Shown one piece after another: positions 28,622 to 36,304 of a DNA stretch of 64,000 nt. Every line of letters starts with the position of its first letter. The first letter of the stretch is position 1. Below the pieces are notes generated by a model. That model was not told where the DNA came from, made no database searches, and saw only the letters and a list, made by a program, of their open reading frames with translations. The translations under genes and the position numbers were made by a program. Source of the stretch: an uncultured Pelagibacteraceae bacterium (GTDB lineage Bacteria > Pseudomonadota > Alphaproteobacteria > Pelagibacterales > Pelagibacteraceae); assembly GCA_902587755.1 (NCBI GenBank), contig CACIMN010000002.1:62001-126000 (forward strand). Reading direction: 5' to 3'.

Positions 28622-29281
28622 TTAATTTTTTTTTAAGAATAATTTTTTTGCAATAAAAACAGCAATTAACATACCAATTAATTCAGCAACTATATAAAAA
28701 GGAGTGTTTAAATAACTTATACCAGTAAAAGACTCTGTGAATGTTCTTGCTATTGCTACAGCAGGATTTGCAAAGGATGTTGATGAAGTAAACCAATAAC
28801 CAGCTGTAATATATAACCCAACAGATGCAGCTACGGTAATTTTACCTGACTTCATGGATCCAAAAATAATGATTATTAGTCCTAAAGTAGCAATAATTTC
28901 TGATACAAAAATGTAGATACCATCTCTTGATTTTGTCGATAATTCAAAAATCTGATGTTCAAAAAAGAAATTAGCTAAAGCCACACCTAACAAACATCCT
29001 AGGATCTGAGCTGAAATATAAAAGGGTAGAAGACGTTTTTTTAACTTTCCTGTAATTGTCATAGCAATACTTACAAATGGATTGAAATGAGCCCCAGACA
29101 CATCAGCAAAAACAGTTATTAGCACAAACAATCCAGCTCCAGTTGCTATAGTATTTGCAATTAGCATTACCGCTGTATCATTGGTAAGATTTTCTGCCAT
29201 TAAACCTGACCCAACTATGATCATTACTAGAAAGCAACTTCCAATAAATTCTGAAAGAAAATATTTTTTTTTATTTTTCAT
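28622..29281 (-). CDS. MIP-family aquaglyceroporin, AqpS-like, probable arsenite channel
   Basis: Channel protein of 219 residues with six membrane spans. The two half-helix motifs are HFNPFVSIA (NPF instead of NPA) and SFANPAVAIARTFTESF (intact NPA). The second block resembles alphaproteobacterial aquaglyceroporins found in arsenic operons, such as Sinorhizobium AqpS, which releases arsenite down its gradient. It overlaps arsC by 11 bases, supporting that role. Glycerol or water conduction is an alternative, and a glycerol-phosphate gene set lies nearby. Confidence 0.85.
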   Translation of the reverse strand: MKNKKKYFLSEFIGSCFLVMIIVGSGLMAENLTNDTAVMLIANTIATGAGLFVLITVFADVSGAHFNPFVSIAMTITGKLKKRLLPFYISAQILGCLLGVALANFFFEHQIFELSTKSRDGIYIFVSEIIATLGLIIIIFGSMKSGKITVAASVGLYITAGYWFTSSTSFANPAVAIARTFTESFTGISYLNTPFYIVAELIGMLIAVFIAKKLFLKKN

Positions 29282-29702
29282 CTAGCCAATCTTTAATTTT
29301 ATTGCTTATAATATTAAAAGTGTTTCTAATGATTATTTGCTTTTCTTCGTTATTTGCAGTTTGAAGTTTAGCCACTGGATCGTCTATATTCCAGTGTATA
29401 ATTTGGTTTTTATCAGGCCAAATAGGACATACCTCATTATTTGCGTTATTACATACTGTTATTACATGATCCATTTTTATTTCATTATTTATAAACTCTT
29501 CAAAGTTTTTAGAACTATAATTAGTTAGATCATAATTTTTATTTTTCTCTAAAAAACTTCTAACATCAATATTAATTGTTCCAGATGGATTACTACCAGC
29601 ACTAAAAGCTTTAAATTTATTTGAGTATTCATTATTGATAATACTCTCAGCTATAATGCTTCTTGCTGAATTTCCTGTGCATACAAATAAAATATTTTTC
29701 AT
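29271..29702 (-). CDS. arsC: Arsenate reductase, low-molecular-weight phosphatase type
   Basis: Reduces arsenate to arsenite in the cytoplasm. The 143 residues have the LMW-PTP P-loop VCTGNSARS near the N-terminus and the second redox pair region VITVCNNANNEVCPIWP, which distinguishes thioredoxin-coupled ArsC from true tyrosine phosphatases. It is flanked by a small membrane gene (one-base overlap) and the AqpS-like channel. Position next to the high-affinity phosphate importer makes sense, since Pst systems admit some arsenate. Confidence 0.92.
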   Translation of the reverse strand: MKNILFVCTGNSARSIIAESIINNEYSNKFKAFSAGSNPSGTINIDVRSFLEKNKNYDLTNYSSKNFEEFINNEIKMDHVITVCNNANNEVCPIWPDKNQIIHWNIDDPVAKLQTANNEEKQIIIRNTFNIISNKIKDWLDEK

Positions 29703-29926
29703 TAAAAAATAATTTTATAAATTCCGATTACAAATAATGGAATTTGTAATCCAAAGTTAGTTAAAATGGCCTTATCCTTTAATAAGAAACCTGAAATTGT
29801 CCATCCAACAACACCAAGCCCATGAAAATAAATATTCAGCGGGTAAATATTAAGATTTGTAAGTAAAATACCTGTTAACACTAAAAGTGTACTGATCCAC
29901 TTAAGATATTTTTTTAAAAATGACAT
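29702..29926 (-). CDS. Small membrane protein, first gene of the arsenic operon
   Basis: A 74-residue protein with two or three hydrophobic spans (WISTLLVLTGILLTNL, YFHGLGVVGWTISGFLL, FGLQIPLFVIGIYKIIF). I do not recognise a named family. Its stop overlaps the arsC start (TAATG on the minus strand), so it is probably translated with arsC and the channel. Its first codons (MSFLKK) and upstream region are duplicated 8,053 bp away beside phyH, where only a relic of the start remains. Confidence 0.75.
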   Translation of the reverse strand: MSFLKKYLKWISTLLVLTGILLTNLNIYPLNIYFHGLGVVGWTISGFLLKDKAILTNFGLQIPLFVIGIYKIIF

Positions 29927-30036
29927 TCAAAATTTATATGAATGTTTTGTTAAAGATTTATTACAATAAACTTTAATGTGATTTAATTTTATTGAAGTTC
30001 AAAGATAGAAACATAATGTTTCATTTTAGGGAATGG
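29909..30036. repeat. Left copy of the 128-bp direct repeat flanking the glp/ugp island
   Basis: Aligns without gaps to 37962-38089 with 16 mismatches in 128 positions by hand. The core 29951-30022 has only three. Read on the minus strand it contains a phyH tail relic, an intergenic spacer and the true start of the small membrane gene. Offset between copies is 8,053 bp. No terminal inverted repeats or transposase are seen. Confidence 0.85.
29989..30036 (-). pseudogene. Relic of the C-terminal end of phyH
   Basis: On the minus strand this segment reads FPKMKHYVSIFELQ and a stop, against PLPKRKHYVSIYELQKN at the end of the intact phyH (38036-38917). It is a 3' fragment of about 14 codons without start, ribosome-binding site or upstream body. 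It lies in frame just beyond the TGA of glpD, as expected if an insertion cut phyH's old neighbour junction. Confidence 0.75.
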
Positions 30037-30039
30037 AAA

Positions 30040-31191
30040 TCAAAAAAGCTTCTTTTTGTGTGTCCATGGACCTTTTTTTGTCTTAGGTAAAAACCTTTTT
30101 AGATCAACAAGAACTTTTTCGGACAATTTTCTGTAGGTGGTAAGTTTTCCTCCATAGATATTCAATAAAGGCAATTTTTTAATAATTTTTAGATCAAAAA
30201 CATAATCCCTTGTAACTTTTGAAGCTGAATTAAAGTCTTCAATTAAAGGTCGTATTCCTGAATAAGTATCTACGATGTCCTTTGTTCTGATTTGTTTTTT
30301 TAAGTAATTGTTTACTGAATTAATTAAATAGCTAATTTCTTTTTTAGATATCCCTTTATTTTCTGGTGATTTCACTTCCACTTCAGTTGTTCCAATTAAA
30401 GAAAACTTCCCTTTATAAGGTAACACAAATATTATTCTTTTATCTGTATTTTGAAATGTGAATGCAACGTTTTCTTTGTACAATTTTTTTGTAATGATAT
30501 GACTTCCCTTAACCAGTCTTATTTTTTTCTTAGATTTTATTTTTATATTTTTATTTAAAGTTTCATTTATCCATGGTCCAGATGCATTGATTAAAACTTT
30601 TGATTTTATTTTTTTTCCATTTTGAAGACTAATGACCCACTCATTATTAATAATTTCAGCTTTTTTAACTTTGTTATATTCTAGTATTTTAGCGTTGTTT
30701 CTTTTTGCATCTTGAGCGTTTAACTTTGTTAATTTTTTATCATCAATTTGAATGTCAAAATATTGAAAACCAGTTTTATATTTTTCTTTAAGAATATTTG
30801 AATATTTTTTTGTAAGATCAAATTTTTTTGATTTTGGTATATTGCTTTTGCCACCTAAATTGTCGTACAAAAACAAACCAAATTTAATTAACCAGGCTGG
30901 TCGAATTTTATCTGCATAAGGAATTATAAAAGGAATCGGTTTGGAAATATGTTTAGCAATTTTATAAACAATTTCTCTTTCTTTGAGAGATTCTCTAACT
31001 AATTTGAATTCATAATTTTCTAAATAACGAAGACCACCATGTACTAATTTCGTCGACCAAGATGAGGTTGCTCCTCCAATCTCACCTTTGTCAGCTAAAC
31101 AAACTGATAAACCTCTACCTGCAGCATCCCTCGCAATACCTGCGCCGTTTATACCGCCGCCTATTATGAATAAATCAAAAATTTTAGACAT
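30040..31191 (-). CDS. glpD: Glycerol-3-phosphate dehydrogenase, FAD-dependent, C-terminally short
   Basis: Oxidises glycerol-3-phosphate to dihydroxyacetone phosphate at the membrane, passing electrons to quinone. The N-terminus has the FAD-binding IIGGGINGAGIARDAAGRG, then GGATSSWSTKLVHGGLRYLE, and later TYSGIRPLIEDF and NIYGGKLTTYRKLSEKV. It stops at 383 residues, just after GPWTHKKKLF. Canonical GlpD continues for about 120 residues with a helical DAO_C domain. The stop lies four bases from the repeat boundary, suggesting truncation during island capture. Whether it is active is uncertain. Confidence 0.85.
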   Translation of the reverse strand: MSKIFDLFIIGGGINGAGIARDAAGRGLSVCLADKGEIGGATSSWSTKLVHGGLRYLENYEFKLVRESLKEREIVYKIAKHISKPIPFIIPYADKIRPAWLIKFGLFLYDNLGGKSNIPKSKKFDLTKKYSNILKEKYKTGFQYFDIQIDDKKLTKLNAQDAKRNNAKILEYNKVKKAEIINNEWVISLQNGKKIKSKVLINASGPWINETLNKNIKIKSKKKIRLVKGSHIITKKLYKENVAFTFQNTDKRIIFVLPYKGKFSLIGTTEVEVKSPENKGISKKEISYLINSVNNYLKKQIRTKDIVDTYSGIRPLIEDFNSASKVTRDYVFDLKIIKKLPLLNIYGGKLTTYRKLSEKVLVDLKRFLPKTKKGPWTHKKKLF

Positions 31192-31247
31192 TTAAATCAT
31201 GATTTTTTAAAAATATACAACCTCTTTTAGAAATTTAAAATTTTTAA

Positions 31248-31269
31248 ATGAAATTATTTACAATTTCAT
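31248..31269. promoter_or_regulatory. Dyad in the glpD-ugpB divergent promoter region
   Basis: ATGAAATT-ATTTAC-AATTTCAT is an 8-bp perfect inverted repeat with a 6-bp spacer, located between the divergent starts of glpD (31191) and ugpB (31336). The layout suits an operator shared by both units. No convincing Pho box is visible in this 144-bp gap, so the module may answer to a substrate-sensing repressor instead. The responsible regulator is not in the window. Confidence 0.35.
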
Positions 31270-31335
31270 AATACCTTAACATTAATTAATTATTAATAAA
31301 AAATAAAATAAACTAAACTTAACAGAAGGATAGAT

Positions 31336-32643
31336 ATGAAAAAAATACTTAGTGTTTTAACAATTCTATTTACTTTCTCTTTTACATCACACAGTTATTC
31401 AAAAACAGAAATTCATTGGTGGTACGGAAACAGTGGTTTTCTTGGTGATGTAATTATTGAAATTGCAAATAGATTTAACGCTTCACAAGATCAATATACG
31501 GTCATTCCTACAGGAAAAGGAAGTTATGAAGATAACATGGCGGCAACTATTGCTGCATTTAGAGCAGGAGACCAACCACACTATTCACAGGTTTATGATG
31601 CTGGTGCTGCAATAATGGTAGCGCAAGTAAAAAATGGTGTTGTCATCGGTTTTGAAGAAATGGCAGAGAAATATGGCATTGATGTAGATGCTGACAATTA
31701 TATTCCAGGCATTAAAAATTTCTATGCAGACTCTGATGGAAAAATGATTGGTGTGCCTTTCAATAGCTCAACTTGTTTGATGTATGCAAACATGGACATA
31801 TTGAAAAAAGTAGGAATTGAGTCAGTTCCAAAAACTTATGAAGAGTTTGAGGCTATAGCTCCAAAAATTAAAGCTGCCGGATACATACCTTTAGTTCAAA
31901 GTCACTTTCCTTGGATATGGACAGAAAATTTCTTTTCAAGACATAATCTACTTATGACTGATGGAAACAATGGTTACGATGCTGTTCCAACAAAAACTTT
32001 ATTTGCTGAAACAGATGCATTTGTAATGCATTGGAAAAAAGTCAAGGAATGGTATGAAAAAGGCTTTTATGGATATAAAGGAAGAGCGTGGGGAGATAAC
32101 CAAGCTCCATTTATAGCTGGTGAAGCTGCATTTTGGTTTGGTTCAGCTGCTTCGTTCGGTGGAATGAAAGGTGTTGTACCTAACTTTACAGTAAACCATA
32201 TTCCTTACTGGGATTCTGTAACTGGTGGTAAAGAGTATCCAACGTTTATCGGAGGTGCTGCTAACTGGATCTTAAATGGTCATACTGAGGAAGAGTACAA
32301 AGGACTTGCTAAATTTATAGAATTTATGGGTTCTCCAGAGATGGATCTGTATTATCACAATATGACTGGTTACTCTGCAGTAACTAAAGGTGGAATAGAG
32401 TTAGCTGAAACTATAAATTTCTATAGAGCTTCTCCATATCATAAAGCAGTTGGTGAACAATTAAGCTTAGAAGGTTCGACTATTCCTGGTGGATATAGAG
32501 CTGGTAATTGGCCACAAATTCGTGAAGTAATTTACGAAAATGTTGAGCCAATGTTAAACGGCAAAATATCAATCGAAAAAGGATTGCAGAACATGGATAA
32601 AGGTGCAGCTAAATTGTTAAAACAATTCGCTAAAACTTTATAA
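31336..32643 (+). CDS. ugpB: UgpB, glycerol-3-phosphate-binding protein
   Basis: Periplasmic receptor for sn-glycerol-3-phosphate and glycerophosphodiesters such as glycerophosphocholine. The 435 residues have a signal peptide (ILSVLTILFTFSFTSHSYS) and the UgpB motifs IHWWYGNSG, YDAGAAIMVAQVKNGVV and the C-terminal WPQIREVIYENVEPML. AGAAGGAT precedes the ATG at 31336. First gene of the importer operon and followed by a terminator hairpin. It diverges from glpD. Confidence 0.93.
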   Translation: MKKILSVLTILFTFSFTSHSYSKTEIHWWYGNSGFLGDVIIEIANRFNASQDQYTVIPTGKGSYEDNMAATIAAFRAGDQPHYSQVYDAGAAIMVAQVKNGVVIGFEEMAEKYGIDVDADNYIPGIKNFYADSDGKMIGVPFNSSTCLMYANMDILKKVGIESVPKTYEEFEAIAPKIKAAGYIPLVQSHFPWIWTENFFSRHNLLMTDGNNGYDAVPTKTLFAETDAFVMHWKKVKEWYEKGFYGYKGRAWGDNQAPFIAGEAAFWFGSAASFGGMKGVVPNFTVNHIPYWDSVTGGKEYPTFIGGAANWILNGHTEEEYKGLAKFIEFMGSPEMDLYYHNMTGYSAVTKGGIELAETINFYRASPYHKAVGEQLSLEGSTIPGGYRAGNWPQIREVIYENVEPMLNGKISIEKGLQNMDKGAAKLLKQFAKTL

Positions 32644-32655
32644 TTAATAATTTAA

Positions 32656-32690
32656 ATAAGGAGGGTGTTGATTTACCCTCCTTATTTTTT
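32656..32690 (+). terminator. Intrinsic terminator between ugpB and ugpA
   Basis: ATAAGGAGGGT (32656-32666) pairs perfectly with ACCCTCCTTAT (32675-32685) around an 8-base loop and is followed by a T run. ugpA starts 11 bp further on, so partial read-through must supply the permease genes. Confidence 0.88.
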
Positions 32691-32701
32691 ATTTTACTTA
32701 T

Positions 32702-33580
32702 ATGAAAAAAGTCCAATTTAAATCTAGCTATTCACAATATTTATTCTTAGCACCACAGTTAGGAATTTTATTAATTTTTTTATATTGGCCAATCATACAA
32801 ACCTTCAGAGATGCATTTACAATGCAAGATGCTTTTGGATTTGGAGCGACGTTTGTATGGTTTGATAATTTTTTATTTATTTTTGATGATCCAGCTTATT
32901 TTATAGCTTTCAAATTTACTATTATTTATAGTTTTGCAATTACATTAATTACCGGCTCAATCGGTTTGCTGCTTGCCGTTCAGGCCAATAATGTAATACA
33001 TGGTAAAAGCACTTACAAAACACTTTTAATTTGGCCTTATGCAATTGCGCCTGCGGTTGTAGGTGTAATGGCAAATTATTTTTTTAGTGAAAGATTTGGG
33101 CTCCTTTATCATTTATTTCACGAACTTTGGGGTTTCAATTGGTACGAGAGTGTTTTTGACTCGTATATTTATGTAATAATAGCTGGTTCTTGGAAACAAA
33201 TCAGTGCTAATTTTATTTTCTTCTTGGCAGGTCTTCAAGCTATACAAAAATCTGTAATTGAAGCATCAATGATTGATTGTAAAAATAGTTTTAGAAGATT
33301 TTGGACAATTACATTCCCATTATTAATGCCAACTACATTCTTCTTAATAATTATTAATATAACCTATGCTTTCTTTGATACATTTGGAATTATTGATACT
33401 ACAACGATAGGTGCTCCTTCAGGTGAAACAAGAACTCTAGTTTATAAAGCCTACATGGATGGATTTAGAGGATTAGATTTAGGAAGTGCTGGAGCTCAAT
33501 CAATAATGATGATGTTGATTGTATTAGTAATTACAATTTTTCAATTTAGATATATCGAAGGGAAAATACATTATAATTAA
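32702..33580 (+). CDS. ugpA: UgpA, glycerol-3-phosphate ABC transporter permease
   Basis: Inner-membrane permease of the carbohydrate-uptake-1 type. It has 292 residues with six spans, starting YLFLAPQLGILLIFLYWPI as in UgpA, and an EAA loop KSVIEASMIDCKNSFRRFWTI followed by TFPLLMPTTFF. Its stop overlaps the next ATG (TAATGA). The partner is one or both of the UgpE-like permeases that follow. Confidence 0.92.
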   Translation: MKKVQFKSSYSQYLFLAPQLGILLIFLYWPIIQTFRDAFTMQDAFGFGATFVWFDNFLFIFDDPAYFIAFKFTIIYSFAITLITGSIGLLLAVQANNVIHGKSTYKTLLIWPYAIAPAVVGVMANYFFSERFGLLYHLFHELWGFNWYESVFDSYIYVIIAGSWKQISANFIFFLAGLQAIQKSVIEASMIDCKNSFRRFWTITFPLLMPTTFFLIIINITYAFFDTFGIIDTTTIGAPSGETRTLVYKAYMDGFRGLDLGSAGAQSIMMMLIVLVITIFQFRYIEGKIHYN

Positions 33581-34401
33581 TGACTAGATTTATCACATCA
33601 AGTTTTTCACATTTAATTTTAATCATTGGAATACTTATCATGGTACTTCCTGTGTGGATGATTTTTGCTAGCTCAACGCACACAAGTTCAATGATTAATA
33701 TGAATGGTCTCCAAATGTTTTTAGGAGATAGCTTTTATGAAAATTACTTACGGGTTTTATTATATCAGGGTGGTTTCTTTAAAGAGATAACAGCATTAAA
33801 AATGTTTTTTAATAGTTTTTTAATGGCTACGGGAGTTGCAATTCTATCCGTTGTCACATCTTTAATGGCTGCCTACGCATTGGTTTATTATAGAATAAAA
33901 CATGCAACATTATTGTTTTGGATAATTTTTATCACGATATTAGTACCACTAGAGTTAAGAATTTTTCCTACTTATTCAGTAATGGCTGAACTTAATTTAG
34001 TAAATTCTTACTTTGGATTAATAGTTCCAATTTCAGCATCAGCTATAGCAACATTATTCTTTCGACAATTTTATAAAACTGTTCCAGATGAATTACTTGA
34101 GTCTGCAAAACTTGATGGGGCAAATACCTGGAGATTTTTTGTTGATTTTTTAATTCCTTTGTCAAAAACGATGATTGTAGCGATGTTAATATTTATGTTT
34201 GTTTTTGGTTACAATCAGTACTTATGGCCGCTATTGGTAACAACTTCAGAACAATATTGGACAGTGGTTATGGGATTAAAAATGATGTCGGGTTCTATTG
34301 TTCATCGTTTTGCTTTTGTGATGATGTCTATGGTTCCACCAATTTTAATTATAATTGTGTTGCAGAAACATTTTATTAAGGGGGTTTTTCAAGATAAATG
34401 A
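33580..34401 (+). CDS. ugpE: UgpE-like permease, first copy
   Basis: Second permease type of the Ugp importer, 273 residues, six spans. It begins with LILIIGILIMVLPVWMIFAS and has the EAA loop PDELLESAKLDGANTWRFFVDFL followed by PLSKTMIVAMLI, split here to show key positions. It is closely related to the next gene. The two share the SSTH/SSSH loop, VPLELRIFPTY/VPLEVRIFPSY and the EAA region. It overlaps the second copy by four bases (ATGA). Confidence 0.88.
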   Translation: MTRFITSSFSHLILIIGILIMVLPVWMIFASSTHTSSMINMNGLQMFLGDSFYENYLRVLLYQGGFFKEITALKMFFNSFLMATGVAILSVVTSLMAAYALVYYRIKHATLLFWIIFITILVPLELRIFPTYSVMAELNLVNSYFGLIVPISASAIATLFFRQFYKTVPDELLESAKLDGANTWRFFVDFLIPLSKTMIVAMLIFMFVFGYNQYLWPLLVTTSEQYWTVVMGLKMMSGSIVHRFAFVMMSMVPPILIIIVLQKHFIKGVFQDK

Positions 34402-35249
34402 AAATTAAACCACTTCAAATAATTGCTCATATTATTTTAATATTAGGGGTATTGTTAATGGTAGTTCCTATTTGGATATCTTTTGCAAGTTCTTCACATG
34501 ACTCTGTAACTATACTGACGGAAGGTATGAAGTTTCATATAGGTGATCAGCTAGCAAGAAACTATAACGAAGTTTTAAATGAAAAAGGTGGTTGGTCAGA
34601 AGAAGTGACTGCTGCAAAAATGTTTATTAATAGTTTTATAATGGCATTAGGGATTGCAACACTTAAAGTAGTTATTTCTGCAATGTCAGCATATGCTTTG
34701 GTTTATTATAGATTTAAATTAGCTGTACCAATTTTTTGGTTAATCTTTATTACTCTACTTGTTCCTTTGGAGGTAAGAATTTTTCCAAGCTATAAAATTG
34801 TATCTGATTTAGGTTTAACAAATTCATACACAGGCCTTATTCTTCCGTTAGTTGCTTCAGCTACAGCAACTTTTTTCTTCAGACAATTTTACAAAACAAT
34901 TCCAGATGAACTTTTGGAGTCGGCAAAATTAGATGGAGCAAATGCTTGGAGTTTTTTCATAGATTTCTTGGTACCACTATCAAAAACTATGATAGCAGCA
35001 ATGTTTATCTTTATGTTCGTATATGGATATAGCCAATATTTATGGCCGCTAATAATGACAACTGCAGAAGAATATTGGACTGTTGTAATGGGAATGAAAA
35101 TTATTTACACAGAAAGCTATGAAGGAGTTGCTTTGCCAAGAACAGCAGAAAGATTTGCATATATAATTTTATCAATGATCCCACCAGTTTTAGTGGTAGT
35201 ATTTTTACAAAAATGGTTCATAAAAGGATTAATTCAAACGGAGAAATAA
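34398..35249 (+). CDS. ugpE: UgpE-like permease, second copy
   Basis: Tandem paralogue of the preceding gene, 283 residues, starting with HIILILGVLLMVVPIWISFAS and having PDELLESAKLDGANAW in the EAA loop. Compared with the first copy it carries a short insertion near the C-terminus (YTESYEGVALPRTAERFAYI). Standard Ugp operons have a single ugpE, so this importer may assemble as UgpA with alternative partners. One base separates it from ugpC, so all are translated together. Confidence 0.88.
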   Translation: MKIKPLQIIAHIILILGVLLMVVPIWISFASSSHDSVTILTEGMKFHIGDQLARNYNEVLNEKGGWSEEVTAAKMFINSFIMALGIATLKVVISAMSAYALVYYRFKLAVPIFWLIFITLLVPLEVRIFPSYKIVSDLGLTNSYTGLILPLVASATATFFFRQFYKTIPDELLESAKLDGANAWSFFIDFLVPLSKTMIAAMFIFMFVYGYSQYLWPLIMTTAEEYWTVVMGMKIIYTESYEGVALPRTAERFAYIILSMIPPVLVVVFLQKWFIKGLIQTEK

Positions 35250-36302
35250 ATGAGTTTTTTAGATTTAAAAAATGTGACTAAGATTTATCCAAACGGAACT
35301 AAGGCTGTTCACGAAACTTCATTAAGTGTAGATGAAGGAGAGTTTATGGTTTTTGTAGGACCAAGTGGATGTGGAAAATCAACTTTATTAAGAATGGTTG
35401 CAGGTTTAGAGGACATTACAGAGGGTGATATTAATCTTGATGGAAAATTAATTAATGAAGTTGATCCATCTGAGAGAGATGTAGCAATGGTGTTTCAGAA
35501 CTATGCATTATACCCACATATGAATGTGTATAATAATTTGGCTTATGGTTTAAAAAACAGAGGAATTGATAAAGAAACAATTGAGCAAAAAGTAAATGAT
35601 GCAGCTAAACTGTTACAAATTTCAGATTATTTACAGAGAAAACCTTCAATGTTATCTGGAGGTCAAAGACAAAGGGTTGCTATGGGAAGAGCAATTGTAA
35701 GAAATCCAAAAATATTCTTATTTGATGAACCTCTTTCAAACTTAGATGCAAAATTAAGAATTCAGATGAGACTTGAAATTAAAAAACTTCAACAAAAGGT
35801 TGGAGTAACAAGTATATTTGTTACACATGATCAAGTTGAGGCCATGACACTTGCTGACAGATTGGCAGTAATTAATAATGGAATTATTGAACAGCTTGGA
35901 ACTCCTATTGAGATATATGATAATCCAAAATCTTTATTTGTTGCTGGTTTTATTGGTTCACCTCAAATGAATTTTTTAAATGGTAATTTAAAAAATAAAA
36001 CATTATCTGCAGAAGGTTTTGAAATTAAAGATGTTAATACTGACTTTGAGGGTGAGGTTACATTAGGAATAAGACCTGAGCATTTAGTACAATCTGAGAG
36101 TGGTTTAATTAATTTAACAGTAGACTTAGTGGAACAGCTTGGTTCGGATAATATTGTTTATGGTCAATTGAAAAATAAAAAAGACTTTTGTTATAGGTGT
36201 CCAGGAAATCAAACTGTTGAAAAAGGTTCTAATTTAAGAGTAAATATGGAGAACAATAAATATTATATTTTTGATAAAAGTACTGGCAAAAGAGTTAATT
36301 AA
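35250..36302 (+). CDS. ugpC: UgpC, glycerol-3-phosphate ABC transporter ATPase
   Basis: MalK-type ATPase of 350 residues. The nucleotide-binding domain has Walker [10 protein letters not shown] (about 39-47), Q-loop VFQNYALYPHM, signature MLSGGQRQRVAMGRA, Walker B IFLFDEPLSNLDAKLR and switch VTHDQVEAMTLA. A C-terminal regulatory OB-type domain starts around residue 240 (IGSPQMNFLNG, LGIRPEHL). Position after the permeases and before ugpQ supports the Ugp assignment over other sugar importers. Confidence 0.92.
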   Translation: MSFLDLKNVTKIYPNGTKAVHETSLSVDEGEFMVFVGPSGCGKSTLLRMVAGLEDITEGDINLDGKLINEVDPSERDVAMVFQNYALYPHMNVYNNLAYGLKNRGIDKETIEQKVNDAAKLLQISDYLQRKPSMLSGGQRQRVAMGRAIVRNPKIFLFDEPLSNLDAKLRIQMRLEIKKLQQKVGVTSIFVTHDQVEAMTLADRLAVINNGIIEQLGTPIEIYDNPKSLFVAGFIGSPQMNFLNGNLKNKTLSAEGFEIKDVNTDFEGEVTLGIRPEHLVQSESGLINLTVDLVEQLGSDNIVYGQLKNKKDFCYRCPGNQTVEKGSNLRVNMENNKYYIFDKSTGKRVN

Positions 36303-36304
36303 AT

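Noticed and set aside
30000-30042. Read-through of the glpD TGA (recoding or selenocysteine) into the in-frame tail behind it
   Set aside because: The following codons match the phyH C-terminus and are explained by the repeat. No stem-loop of SECIS type is evident.
31248-31335. Pho box upstream of ugpB
   Set aside because: Words such as CTTAACA and TTTACAA occur singly, but no two half-sites keep the 11-bp phase.
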